Assembly (NCBI GenBank): GCA_021186555.1
Contig: JAJKFL010000005.1
Location: forward strand, 49,693,635 to 49,757,634
Direction: 5' to 3'
Length of the DNA: 64,000 nucleotides
Source: Reticulitermes speratus
Taxonomy: Eukaryota > Arthropoda > Insecta > Blattodea > Rhinotermitidae
This document shows positions 33,278 through 44,147 of this stretch, one piece after another. Position 1 is the stretch's first letter; each line of letters opens with the position of its first letter. The notes below the pieces were generated by a model that saw only the letters and a program-made list of their open reading frames with translations, had not been told where the DNA came from and searched no databases. The translations under genes were made by a program, and so were the position numbers.

Positions 33278-35707
33278 TATCGTGGCATGCAATGTTTATG
33301 CCAAAACCTTCCCTAACAAAGAGCCATGGGTTGCTCTAACCTAAACGCTATTGCTGTCAAGTTAGATACATCCATACACATTCAGATAACACTTACTGAC
33401 AGAAGGAATTTTAAAAGCACTGTTTACATTGTGTTACTTTATATTTCATATTAAATCGAAAAGGAAATAACCACAATCAAGGTAAAAAGGAAACCGCCAA
33501 ATTCAAGTTCGTGATCACAAATGACGATCAAAATATATTCAGTGTTGTCAACATCGGCACGTGTACCAACTTCACAATGGCCACCTAGGAAATGCTGAAT
33601 GTTCGTGTAATTGCGTATTCCAGCAACAGATGGCTCTTCTTCCAGAATGAACTGCTGCCATCTGCGATGGTTTATTTTATTACTTGCGCGTGTTGTGCAC
33701 ATTGTTTTTATTATGGTAACCTATAGATGTCTCGAGTTTTACTGTGGACATAAAATGAAATGCTTAGAAGCATTTTTAAAGTTTTTCCAGCAAACTCGAA
33801 GTCAGTAACAAGTTACCACACCGGAGTTATTTTAGTCTGAAAAGCAAGTGTCGAGTGACGTACGCACAAATAAAACTCGAATTCTGTAATGAATTTAGTG
33901 GTAGATGACGTCATATGGCAACGAATTCGAGAGGCTGAAATATATCGTCACCGCGCGGGACAGTGCAAAAGTTCTCCCTGTTCTTAGCATTACCGGTATG
34001 TCGTGAATTTGAATCGGGGACGTCGACTCAAATGTCCAAGAGTTTTACCTGGCAACTAGATTGAAGTGAAGAGTAATGTTTCACGCTTCGGCCATGTTCA
34101 TCTCCTTGGTAACAGCCAGATTTTCATTGAAGGGAGAGACTGGGTATGCCCCACACATAATACGAATGTGGCTGTGCATAGGAGCTCATTAACACTGCTG
34201 CTGTTTACCGAATTCTGCCATCCAGTTTGAACCCCCCCCCCCCCCCCCCCCCCCACGGAAAATAAACTGAACTATATTCAATATTCAGTCACAATCAGAG
34301 TACACAAATAGTGTATAAAAATACGTGCTTCTATTTAGTTTTAGCACACAAATGTTTAATTAGTTTAAATACTTCTTGTACAAAATATCTTAAGTATATG
34401 ACATGGTACAGTTAATTTTACTATGAGTTTTACTATGTTCCACTGCATCAGACATGAACAATGGACATGTTGTCTTTGGTATTCCAATTACATGCTTACA
34501 AAGAAATTTTTCCACGAAAATTGTGTATGAATTCTTTTATCCCTCATTCAAACAGTATGTCCAGTGCATCATGGCATGACTGTTTTCATTACCCAAACCA
34601 TACTACCTGGTCTGTGTTTCTCATTTTGTACTTTCTGGCTCAAGTACTAGGATTTAGTTCTTGTACATTTATTTTATTCTCTCAGAGTAGGATACAAATT
34701 TTCACAGCCATAAAAAATCAAGTGGCAAAGTTCCTATTTGATGCATCCGGATACTTAATATGTTGGATGACAGCAGCTATTGAAATGAATAGTATTGGAC
34801 ATTTCATGGATGACGATGATGGTGGTGGTGACAGCGGCAGTGATGGTGATAAATACAACTCTCCACTTCACATAATAATATTTCCATATTTATCATAGTG
34901 TCTGATCTGTGGTGTAACATGCATCAAAATACAGTGTCCTATAGTGGTAGCACAACCTTTCTCTGCATGTAGTTCATATACACAAGTTATGCTTCTCTTT
35001 CATTTTATTTTACTGACATCCATCAAGAATGAGTGTTGCTATACTTTCACTCTGCCATATACACCTTCATGGTGTGTCCTTTCATCTATACACCAGGTTA
35101 TATTCAGTTCTGAAGGTTTCAAGGGAGTTGGTTTTCTGCCTAGTTGAATGTCTTGCTTCTCAAAAGCAAACATAATGTCAGCATGTCAGATGCCTGGGTC
35201 AGCTGTGCTACATTTCTTTTATAAATGCAAAACTTTGTAACTGCTCTGCTAATCAGTGAAACATAAATTACTTGGAAAAAAAACAGATAAATGATTTTGC
35301 AACAGAACAGTAAACAGTTTTTAAAGTTATATTTTTATAGAAGCAATTTACTATAATTATGTGTGTAACATTTTCCTGATACAGTTATCTAAATATTACT
35401 TCTCTAATCAATGAGTTCTTCAAAATTAAGTTGTATTCTAAATAGTATACAGTACATATGTATACAGTGTTCAATGCAATTTATCTTGTAACTTGTTTGG
35501 AACTTTTTGCTGTATCTAACATAAAATATTACACTAGAATTAAATGCCCAATGCTACTGTTTCAAAATAATAAAATACAATACATAAACAGTACTTGTAA
35601 TTAACTGGTCTGGGATCAGTCAGGATACATTGAATTTAAATGGCACAGTAAAGGGTTAAATTTCATGTTTGTGCTATTGTCCATGCCACTGATAACTTAA
35701 GAAATAC
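33278..35707. other. Intergenic region upstream of Sas-4
   Basis: It holds the Sas-4 5' flank, a 23-base C tract (34232-34254) and AT-rich DNA. A 145-codon plus-strand frame at 34461-34898 has no splice context, no recognised domain and a run of Asp/Gly from a simple repeat, so I do not call it a gene. The last part (about 35150-35707) is probably 3' UTR of the orphan gene that follows on the minus strand. Confidence 0.4.
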
Positions 35708-37447
35708 TCAGTCACAGCTTCTATAATTTCCTCGGTCATAATCGCTATCATAGAGACGTGCTACCGTACGAACCACACTTCTTATTCTGTCTCTCAAATA
35801 AGAATCAACTTCTCCAGCAACTTTGACAAACCGAATCAACCATTCAAAAGCTTTGCTCAGTCTTTCTGCACGCTGAAACTGTTTCTTTAAGAAATCCATT
35901 CCAGAATCTGCTTCAGATTCTTCAACTCTTGGTTGTTGAAGAGCTGGGCGTTTGAGCATATTTTGTATCGCTTGAAGTGGCCAGATACTTGTTATTGCCA
36001 GATTGTTACTTTCCTTACGTGATCCTTGATCCTGATATGAACTGTCTTTTAGAAGATTCCTGGAACTGCTGTCACTATTCTTAGAAAACTCAATTGGATA
36101 TAATGACAAACTTCTTCTAGATCTGGTTTCACCACTTAGGCTGTTAGTTAAAATCCTTTTCAAATTCTGAGCTTTATCTTTAGCAGTAGGTGAGTTAGAA
36201 ATTTCATTTGTATTAACATCAACAACATTTTCAAGTAAATTTTCATTTGTTACTCTATTTTTAGCATTCTGTTTATATACAATTTTTGATTGGTTGTCCA
36301 TTTCTTCAGTGCTCATGGCTGGTACATTTTTTGTAGTGCTGGTAGTTATTCGTTGTAATTGGTTATTTAGAGAATTGTTGTTGGCTTTTCTGATAAAGTG
36401 GTAGAATCTGTTAGTTATTGCTGGTTTTTCTGAGGTGTGTTTACAACAAGATTTTGGGTGATTTTGATCACTAATTATTTGTTCATAATTGTGATTGTGT
36501 GGATTTGTTTCAAGTTGTTTTGTATGTTTGTTATTAAATCTGAGATTCCATATGTCACTCAAAGAAATGGTTGTCTTTTGTGCGTTGTGATTTGCTGGAA
36601 CATGCTTTAAATCTTTTCCACTAGAAGTATTAGTAACAACAGTGTTGTGTGTACTATCATTTTCTTTGTTGCTGAGTTGTTTGTAACTTTCAGCTAATGC
36701 TACTTCCATAGGGTCTTTGCCAAGTAATGTGTATTGACTGTTATCTTGAGGCAGTTCTGTATTAAGTGTGACTTTCTTGTCATATTTCTCAGTATTCGGC
36801 CTGCCAGTTTTGTTTTCCATTTCAGTGTTTGCGAAGTTTTCCCAGTGATCTTGTTGTTTTAAATGTCTTGTTTTGTCTTCATGGAAACTAGTACGAAGTG
36901 TATTTTGTTGAGCTGATATAGAAGTATTCTTAATGAAATAGATGTCAGTATAAGAACTAATACTTTTGTGTTGTGTATTATCATCACCAGCATTGAATCT
37001 CAAATTTTTCATATTTTTAGGTTCTTGTCTAAGTGAATTGAGAAAATTGTCATTCTGCTGATTATTTTGTCGTAAAATGGCCCTATACTTCAATAGTGCA
37101 TCCTTGGACATTACAGTATCATTCAGTGGTTCTGCAGACATATAATTTTCTGAAATTAGTCTTCTAGAGTTGTGATCAACACTAGAAGATGTCTGCCTAT
37201 CAGTGAAGAAATTTTTTGCTTTATAATCGAGAAACTGATTTGAAGGATTATTCACTGTTTTGTTTGCATTTTCTTCTTTATTGGTGTGTAACTCACTGCT
37301 GGTACTTGGTGTAGTATTTTGGTGTACAGACTTGCTCAGTGTGATGTGCTTATTCTCATTAACTTCCAGAGCAGTGTGGCTGGACTGCTCACTGCCGGTC
37401 GGCAATGATGATGTGACCCCCACATCTGTGCAGTGACATGCCAGCAT
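35708..37447 (-). CDS. Orphan Asn/Ser/Thr-rich protein, large terminal exon
   Basis: A 579-codon open frame on the minus strand begins exactly at an acceptor-like site (ttcttcttctggcag then ATG CTG GCA). It is either the last exon of a spliced gene, with upstream exons beyond 37447 that I could not find, or a gene starting in this exon. Most of it is low-complexity, polar and probably disordered. Residues from about 490 on differ: SIWPLQAIQNMLKRPALQQP, then FLKKQFQRAERLSKAFEWLI then RFVKVAGEVDSYLRDRIRSV, a basic amphipathic helical tail. I do not recognise a family and assign no function. An open frame of this length in AT-rich DNA is unlikely by chance and it shows no transposon signature. 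Confidence 0.7.
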   Translation of the reverse strand: MLACHCTDVGVTSSLPTGSEQSSHTALEVNENKHITLSKSVHQNTTPSTSSELHTNKEENANKTVNNPSNQFLDYKAKNFFTDRQTSSSVDHNSRRLISENYMSAEPLNDTVMSKDALLKYRAILRQNNQQNDNFLNSLRQEPKNMKNLRFNAGDDNTQHKSISSYTDIYFIKNTSISAQQNTLRTSFHEDKTRHLKQQDHWENFANTEMENKTGRPNTEKYDKKVTLNTELPQDNSQYTLLGKDPMEVALAESYKQLSNKENDSTHNTVVTNTSSGKDLKHVPANHNAQKTTISLSDIWNLRFNNKHTKQLETNPHNHNYEQIISDQNHPKSCCKHTSEKPAITNRFYHFIRKANNNSLNNQLQRITTSTTKNVPAMSTEEMDNQSKIVYKQNAKNRVTNENLLENVVDVNTNEISNSPTAKDKAQNLKRILTNSLSGETRSRRSLSLYPIEFSKNSDSSSRNLLKDSSYQDQGSRKESNNLAITSIWPLQAIQNMLKRPALQQPRVEESEADSGMDFLKKQFQRAERLSKAFEWLIRFVKVAGEVDSYLRDRIRSVVRTVARLYDSDYDRGNYRSCD

Positions 37448-37614
37448 CTGCCAGAAGAAGAAATGGTGAGTTGAATTTTTTTTATTTTATTTTGTGATTA
37501 ACATTTCTTAATCTTTATTGCACAGGAGTAGGGGATTCTCAATCTCTCAGTACTACGGATTTTGTGGCTGGGCAACGGTGTTAGTATTGAAAATGTAGTA
37601 CTGAAAATATACTA

Positions 37615-38412
37615 CAGGTAGTTCTCGTCTTACGCCAGAGTTACGTTCCTGAAAAATGTCGCACAAATCAAAATCGTGCAAATCGAACACTAAATTCCCA
37701 TTTAAAATAATGTATTTACTGGAGGTTAGGGGACTGACAACCTCATTCTGTACAGAGTATGACTATACCACTAGTGGACATACGGACATGTAGAGTGTGT
37801 GTCTGTATACATATATATATATATATATATATGCAATAAAAATCGAAGAGACTCACATCCATAGTTTTTTGGTACGGTTCATTCAGATAGGACTGTAGTA
37901 GTCTTGCTACACAAACAAACACTTTAGTTCCTGATTTAGCACTTTCTTTAATTCTATCGGTATTATGACGACTGTATGTACGTTACTGTGAGCGAACCTA
38001 ACATTACGGCATATATCAACAATTAGTTCGCCTTTTTAAAGTCGGCTTATTAGTGTAATTTCTCTTCAATATCGATTGTCTTTCGCCGATTTTCACATAG
38101 ATTGCATTAGGTGATGCAGATTTACGTTTCTCACTCATATTGGTAAGAAAAGCCAATGCTGTTGAAGAGGAAACTAAATGAACCGCGTGGTTATATCACC
38201 AACGTAATCAATCCATACACGTGACTGATGGCGTGACAGTGACGTCACTTCCTGCTAGCCTCCTACAGAAGATAAGCGCGACCACGGATCGTCTATGTCA
38301 AATCGCGGTTAAACCGAAAATTATTACGTAAATTCGAAAAGTGGTGTAAATTTTCAAGTATCGTTAAAGCGAAATGGCGCAAAACGTAATCGCGTAAAAC
38401 GAGAACTACCTG
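37615..38412. mobile_element. Non-autonomous TIR transposon, 798 bp
   Basis: The ends CAGGTAGTTCTCGTCTTACG and (inverted) CAGGTAGTTCTCGTTTTACG are flanked by TA at 37613-37614 and 38413-38414, so this is a Tc1/mariner/pogo-type insertion. Further inward the two sides still match loosely. It has no transposase frame. It contains a (TA)n tract at about 37808-37831. Confidence 0.85.
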
Positions 38413-38837
38413 TACACTTGTACAGCTGGACCATACTCTCCTACCATTACTGTAGCGCACAACAGCTAGTGAAGTTTATCTTTCCTTTACACTTAGAGCA
38501 ATGAAGATATTCTGTTCTTTGATGCTTCTGTTACTATGTTTCTTCATGTAATGCCACTTTGTCCCTAGCATGGTGTTGAATGAAAGGATGGTGATGAATT
38601 ATGAATTGAGAAATATGTGGGAGAAAGTGATCTTGGTCTGGTTGTATGCACTGTCTGAGTTTTTTTCTTGGAAAGGCTGAGGAAAACTATGAAAATGTCG
38701 GTCAGAATAGCTGATTCTTGGCTCATGTGTGAACCTGAGATCTCTGTGCAGACGGCTCAAGTACTACTTCACCACAGTGTTAAATACGCACTGTCCTGAG
38801 TTATACCTTTAAAACTTAAAAATAACCCTTTTATCAT

Positions 38838-39308
38838 TTGACTTTCTTTTCACCGTGCAACATTATAATGTTATTTATTACTATGATCAACAATTATTGC
38901 ACTAAGTTTATTAATACTCTTATGTCACTAAACCCTACACGTGTTTCGGTCCCGGGTGGACCATCATCAGGGGTTACGGTCGTGGAGCTTGCTTCACTTT
39001 TGTCACTTCATGTGGTAATGGTTAGTTCAGGTATTTTGCACTTTGTAATCACTCCGGAATGCACTGTGTTGTTGCTGGTTGTTACATTCTGTGGGCGTGT
39101 GGGAGGTAGAAATCTGGCTGGTAGTTGGCGCTGGTAAGTAGAGTTTATCACTACACTTTTCGTTGGTGTTGTGGTGAGGTGTTGAGTCGCTGGGCGTATA
39201 AAGTTGTGGAGATGCTGTAGTTGCGTTTGGAGCTGGCGGCCATTTTGTCACTTTATACGCCCAGCGACTCAACACCTCACCACAACACCAACGAAAAGTG
39301 TAGTGATA
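38838..39308 (-). mobile_element. Penelope-like insertion with 14-bp TSD
   Basis: A perfect 14-bp duplication (aacccttttatcat) lies at 38824-38837 and 39309-39322. The 471-bp insert carries a hammerhead-like motif (38931-38975) and ends in a large hairpin (arms 39143-39204 and 39250-39311, which run 3 bases into the duplication). It has no reverse-transcriptase coding. The motif and duplication length parallel the foldback at 5534-7127, with different sequence. Confidence 0.7.
38931..38975 (-). ncRNA. Hammerhead-like motif, best stem III
   Basis: On the minus strand: stem I AACCC/GGGUU; CUGAUGA; one extra U; stem II GGUCC/GGACC; GAA; ACACGUGU, a perfect 8-base palindrome standing where stem III belongs; A at the cleavage position. 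Such a tiny palindromic stem III is expected to work through dimer formation in short hammerheads. Activity is untested. Confidence 0.65.
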
Positions 39309-39311
39309 AAC
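39143..39311. repeat. Long hairpin, 62-bp arms
   Basis: gtttatcactacacttttcg.. to ..gcgtataaagt (39143-39204) is matched by its reverse complement at 39250-39311 with no mismatch that I see, around a 45-base loop. It overlaps the right target duplication by three bases. Confidence 0.9.
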
Positions 39312-39863
39312 CCTTTTATCATGTTTAACCGTTCAGTGATGCTGGGGTTTAAATAGCAACTGTTGCCCAAAATGTAGGAAATTTTGATGACCCTAAAATG
39401 CGCTTGTGACTGTATGGTGCACAGAGGCTGGCACTGACAGGTGAACACCGCATGGAAGGTTTTAATAATTACAAATTCTGCTTTGTATAAGTGTGTGATC
39501 ACAGATTTGCTTTACGTTATGAGGGAAAATATGTGTCACTGATCCATTCATGAGGCCTGTTTTCTTCTGTTTTGGACTTCCCAGAGCTACAAATTTGTGT
39601 ACAAGGCAGGGAGATATTTATAATAACATTATGCTCAGATTAAAAAAAAAAAAAAGAATAATTTGAAGATGCATAGTAAACAACATTTATTTTTTTTTTG
39701 TGTAAGTGATACAATAATATAGTGCATAACCTATAGGAAGTGTTTTAAAATATATCGATTGACAGAGTGATAAAATAAGATAAGATTGGTGAGACCAGAC
39801 GTTGACCGTATACCTCTACAGAGGATCAACATATGTACGTGTTTTGAGAACAGTCAGTTGTGA

Positions 39864-39905
39864 CCCCCTGAGGATGGCTCATTGGTGAGCCGAAACATGT
39901 CGGGG
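39864..39905 (+). ncRNA. Hammerhead-like motif, CUGAGGA core
   Basis: Stem I CCCC/GGGG; CUGAGGA (position 7 is free in hammerheads); extra U; stem II GGCUCA/UGAGCC, loop UUGG; GAA; ACAUGU (palindromic stem III); C at the cleavage position. The surrounding DNA (about 39760-40010) is repeat-like but I could not define element ends. Confidence 0.6.
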
Positions 39906-40449
39906 CTTTTTATCAAACATTTTTAGAATATTTTAGTGTTTTATAAACAGGTGCATTTAGTTGGTGAATAACATTGTCTATATTTATTTATTTATTTCGC
40001 TCATTTGACACATGTTGTTAAACAATTTATTGCTAAGTGCTTCTGATTTTCTACTTACTGAACTTTGAGATCTCATTACACAAAAAATAAAATACAAAAG
40101 AACTGAATCAGTGACGTTTCGGGGAGGGAGGGGAGAGAAGTCACGGACAACTTGAGTTTCGTGTCACGTGCAGAGTCTACAGCTGCCCCTTGCAGTTATG
40201 TTTTTGAAAATTACTATGATTGGCAAAACTGCAGCTGGCAAGATCAAACAGGACTGTATGAGATACTTGGGATTAGGGGAATTGGGCACTGTTGACACTT
40301 GTCCTAAGTTTATTGATGTAAGATGGCTGTTCCTTCACTAAACACACACGATAACGTAACATTATTAAACATAGAATAGCGGCGTAAAAAGTTTTAGAAA
40401 ATATTGCGCTACAATGGCAAGCAAGGTAAGAGGAGGTCAAGCTGTGCCT

Positions 40450-40760
40450 CTTTTTTTTTATTAACCATTATGCCATAAAGATGTATGGAGGAACAGAAGT
40501 ATGGCTCCACACATTAACCTCAACTATAGCTGGAGGTGAGCAGCTGGTTTCTCCCTCTGTTCATTTTCCACCCTCCCCACCTCCCTCTCAGGGGAAAGAA
40601 TTGCTGATGCTCATTCGATAGCTAGTGAATTGACCTCAGGGTCATCCTAAAGCCACCGGTGAAGACAGCAATAGCTGCCTCTTTCGGGAATAAAACGCTA
40701 ATTATTTGGTAGTTTAGCCCATAGCCTGGTTATTATACCCACTGAGCCATCCTGGCTGCA
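40450..40760 (-). mobile_element. Divergent SINE, family 2
   Basis: The body blocks agtatggctccacacattaa and gacctcagggtcatcc, and the inverted head tatacccactgagccatcct, follow the family 2 order. Old, with small insertions. Confidence 0.5.
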
Positions 40761-41417
40761 CACAAATTAAACACTATGGGTACATAAAACAAAATACCAC
40801 ATTTGGTAAAACTGGATACAAGCCAAAAAATGTGGTTGGGAAAGGGCTGCTATATTGTGTAGTAAATACTGAGAAATTTGATAGCATTCCGTTCATGTTC
40901 AATTATGATGAATGCTGTATGTACCTTGTCATTAATATTACGTGACTATCAGTAAATTTTCCTGTTCTTGAGTATGACTTATTTTCACTCAGTCATTAAT
41001 CTTTTTTTTTTTTGCTTTCTTTCACAAGTAGACATATTTACAAATCTTACCTGCATAATTAGAGATGCGACAAGAGTAAAGAATCTGGTCCATTTCTTCA
41101 TATCGAGAGCGCCTGGTGTTTGTAACAAGAACTGTGTGGGTCACTGCCTGACAGCAGATACTTACTGTTGTGTCCACTCAGCTGTTTGTTTCTTTATTTG
41201 GAATATGCCACTGTCAGCATCTCAAGCAGTAACTGCCAGGAGGAATGACTTGTGCTGACAATAGTGCGTGATACTTGAGTACTTTTAACGTTCTTCACTG
41301 TTACAGAAAACGTTCGCTCACTGGTTAGATGGTAAATTCTAGGCACATCGATATTTATGACGCAGTAACATTTTATTTGTATTATCAATTATTTCCTCAT
41401 TTTATATATTTTATATA

Positions 41418-41495
41418 CAGGGTATACATAAAAGAATGGTGCGGTTTCAATAGAAGTGTCTATTGAAACCGCACCATTCCTTTGTGTATATCCTG
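41418..41495. mobile_element. 78-bp palindromic mariner-type MITE, copy 1
   Basis: Flanked by TA (41416-41417, 41496-41497). It is almost a perfect palindrome of CAGGGTATACATAAAAGAAT then GGTGCGGTTTC. Same length and ends as 47448-47525 and 59052-59129, and the ends match the larger mariner-like element at 45205-45798. Confidence 0.9.
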
Positions 41496-41608
41496 TATTA
41501 CTTATATGGTCGGTTTATTGCATGGACTTTTCTATGGTGTATGGACGTACGTATGAAGTTTCGAAAAGATCTCTCAATTGAAGTAATTAATAGACTGACT
41601 GGATAACT

Positions 41609-41877
41609 TCCCCCCCCCCCCCCAATGGTTCGATAGCCCCTTGGGGGCCTGGGCCTCCTCATTTTTCGACGCTTCACGATCACACACATTTTAGACACAC
41701 TACACTCGGTAGGACTCCTCTGGACGAGTGATCAGTCCGTCGCAGAGACCTCTACCTGACAACACACAACACTCACAACAGACAGACATCCATGCCCCCG
41801 GTGGGATTCGAACCCACAATCCTAGTAAGCGAACGGCCGCAGACCCACGCCTTAGGCCGCGCGGCCACTGGGATCGG
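41609..41877 (-). mobile_element. SINE family 1, left half of a composite insertion
   Basis: Full-length family 1 copy in reverse: inverted B box ggattcgaacc and head ending cactgggatcggc. The tail side is a C14 tract (41610-41623) rather than the expected T run. The 13-bp duplication tgactggataact ends at 41608 but its partner is at 42399-42411, beyond the second SINE. Confidence 0.85.
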
Positions 41878-41945
41878 CACATATATATATATATAAGTTT
41901 ATTCATACCAACGACTGCATACCAATTCTATATATTCATTGTATA

Positions 41946-41992
41946 TGCTCCTACATGTTTCGGCTGACATTCTCAGCCATGAGCAGGGAGTC
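41946..41992 (-). other. Hammerhead-like hairpin with decayed core
   Basis: On the minus strand: CUCC, CUGCUCA in place of CUGANGA, stem II GGCUGA/UCAGCC, GAAA, ACAUGU overlap, A, GGAG. All stems hold, but the core is changed, so it should be inactive. It lies between two SINE copies. Confidence 0.5.
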
Positions 41993-42137
41993 ATCGTGAA
42001 TAATCGTGAAATGCTTGGTGTTATAATCAGTGTTATACTTTGTCGGTTTTGTGGTTGCAGTGGGAGGTGTTAAAACTCTTTTCATCTCAATGCCCGTGCA
42101 GCAGTCAAACGTATAGTAAAGTCAATAATTTAGAAGG

Positions 42138-42398
42138 TTTTTTTTTTCAATGGCTCGACAGCCCCTTGGGGGCCTAGGCCGACTCATTTTTCGAGACTTC
42201 ACGATCACACTTTTTAGACACACCACAGTCGGTAGGATTCCTCTGGACGAGAAACCAGCTCGTCGCAGAGACCTCTACCTGACAACACACAACACACAAC
42301 AGACAGACATCCATGCCCTGGGCAGGATTCGAACCCACGATCCCAGTAAGCGAGCGGCTGCAGACCCACGCCTTAGACCTCACGGCCACTGGGATCGG
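42138..42398 (-). mobile_element. SINE family 1, right half of a composite insertion
   Basis: Full-length reverse copy with a T run at its left (42138-42147), the inverted B box ggattcgaacc at about 42325, and the head ending cactgggatcgg. Directly followed by tgactggataact, the duplication whose other copy precedes the SINE at 41609. Confidence 0.88.
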
Positions 42399-42424
42399 TG
42401 ACTGGATAACTGATTGACTGATTA

Positions 42425-42690
42425 ACTAACTAGCTAACTGCATGGAGCAGAGTCCTTCTTAAGAATCTAATAGTTCCTCAGCTAGTCAAGAAGTTCTGCC
42501 TCTTGTATGGAACACGAAGGTTCATCACCGTGTTCACAACAGCGCGTCACTTTTTCCTGTCATGGGCCAGACGAATCCAGTCCACGTCCTTCCTTCCTAT
42601 TTATTTAAGATCCATTTTAATTTTATACTCCGGTCTACGCCTGGGTCTTCCAGAATTAGGTGGCTCCACTTTCAGAAATATGTAATGCAC
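42425..42690 (-). mobile_element. LINE 3' end, endonuclease-RT C-terminus
   Basis: The minus strand translates to GRPRRRPEYKIKMDLK, stop, IGRKDVDWIRLAHDRKK, stop, RAVVNTVMNLRVPYK. This is the conserved C-terminal tail of a widespread insect non-LTR reverse transcriptase, interrupted by stops. It is a dead 5'-truncated copy, related to 2905-3170. Confidence 0.75.
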
Positions 42691-42699
42691 GGGCACACT

Positions 42700-43398
42700 A
42701 TTACGTCACCATTTTGAGGCTCATGACCGATGTTTTTAGAAATGTTAGTGATGCTGCATATTTGAGAGCGTTCGCAACTCGGCGGAACGCTTGCTGAAAT
42801 CGCTGTGTCCGTCTGTCTCTACGAGTGAAGCAATTCGCGAAACGCTGGACGAATTTTCATGAAAATCCATGTTCTGTAGTTTTACTAAGAATCAACATAG
42901 ACGTTAAAGAAATAGGAGGGAGTAGGGCGTGGGTTGGATTGATCTGGCTCTGGATAGGAACAAGTAGCGAGCTGTTGTGAAGACGGTAATGTGCCTTCGA
43001 TGTCCATAAATTGCGGGTAATACCTGGACTGGGTGAGGAACTGTTAACTTCTGAAAAAGGACTTCAATTTGTGTAGTTAGTTGGTTTGTTTGTTAGTTAA
43101 TTAGTAGTTTTAGTAAAGTTTGTCAAACCACTCGAATTTCTACTTAGTATAGTTACGACAATATCGATAGCCACTGTACATGGAGACCTAAACGCGTTTC
43201 TGCTTGTATCTCGACCAAAACTCGGTGATTGTTAATCGGAGTGTACAAACGTACGGAAGCATCAAACACATGTCTTACGCCCGGCAAAGTTTGTCCGTAC
43301 GTATCACGGCTTTTGAGGCAATTGAACAAAAGTCGTGCCCTATACTGTCTTTTACTATTAACACTCTGAACTTACACGAAGATTACCGAAGTATGTTA
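42700..43398. other. Unassigned interval
   Basis: A 66-codon plus-strand frame (43204-43404) has no recognisable feature and no splice context. I see nothing else. Confidence 0.35.
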
Positions 43399-43622
43399 AA
43401 GTAAAATTCACCCTAGAACAGACCATGAAGGCCCAGAGGGGGAGTAGAGGTATAGCTCTACTCTTTCTTTAACCTCGGCGCTAGATGGGGGTGGGTGGCC
43501 AACGCCACGCCCCGGCCGCTTTACCCCCGGGAATGACCCATTGTACAGGAGGCTGGGTAGGCCCCAGGGCCGGTCTGGACGGGTGCTGAAAATCTCGCCC
43601 CCACCGGGATTCGATCCCCGGG
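43399..43622 (-). mobile_element. SINE family 2, head-truncated
   Basis: aagtaaaattcaccctagaa through cccaccgggattcgatcccc; stops just after the B box, so the A box is missing. Closely related to 27907 and 60366. Confidence 0.85.
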
Positions 43623-43697
43623 TATGTTACTGTTCATAATTGCTAAAACAAGTGTTTTCCCGTCTGAATTTGTTTGTCTGGATGTAGATATATTAAT

Positions 43698-43950
43698 AAG
43701 GTAAAGTTGTCTCTGTATACGTTATGAAGACGTATGGGGTAGTAGAGGTATAGCTCCAGTCATTCTTAACATCTGTACTAGATAGAGGTGAGTCGTCCAT
43801 TTCACGGCCCGGCCTTTTTACAGCTAGGAAAGAATCCTAGCACCCCTTGAGTATGAGGCTGGGTGGGGTCCAATGCAATCGAACCCCGATATTTTGGTCG
43901 TATAGCCTGTAACCTATTCACTATACTGACTGCTCTATCCAGGATTCGTA
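43698..43950 (-). mobile_element. Divergent SINE, family 2
   Basis: Starts aaggtaaagttgtctctgta; has the body landmarks cggcccggcc and gtatgaggctgggtgggg, the inverted B box aatcgaacccc, and the head actgactgctctatccagg. Confidence 0.7.
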
Positions 43951-43962
43951 TACAAATATTTA

Positions 43963-44147
43963 CAGTCGAACTCGGTTATAACGTCATGAAAGGGACTGAA
44001 TATTTTGTGTCGTTATAAACGAGTGTTGTTATAACCGAGGAGTATAATGTTATGGTTAACTGTGAGGAATTAATTGGTACCACAGAAAATCTGACGCTAT
44101 AGGCGAGGTGTCATATGAACCGATGTCGTTATATCCGGGTTCGACTG
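43963..44147. mobile_element. 185-bp TIR MITE (CAGTCGAAC family), copy 1
   Basis: Ends CAGTCGAACTCGGTTATAAC and (inverted) CAGTCGAACCCGGATATAAC; flanked by TA at both sides. The second copy at 58466-58650 has exactly the same length. Pogo/mariner-type by its TA target; no coding. Confidence 0.88.

Noticed and set aside
34461-34898. 145-aa plus-strand frame
   Set aside because: No splice context, no recognised domain, an Asp/Gly run from simple sequence, and AT-rich codon use like the flanks.
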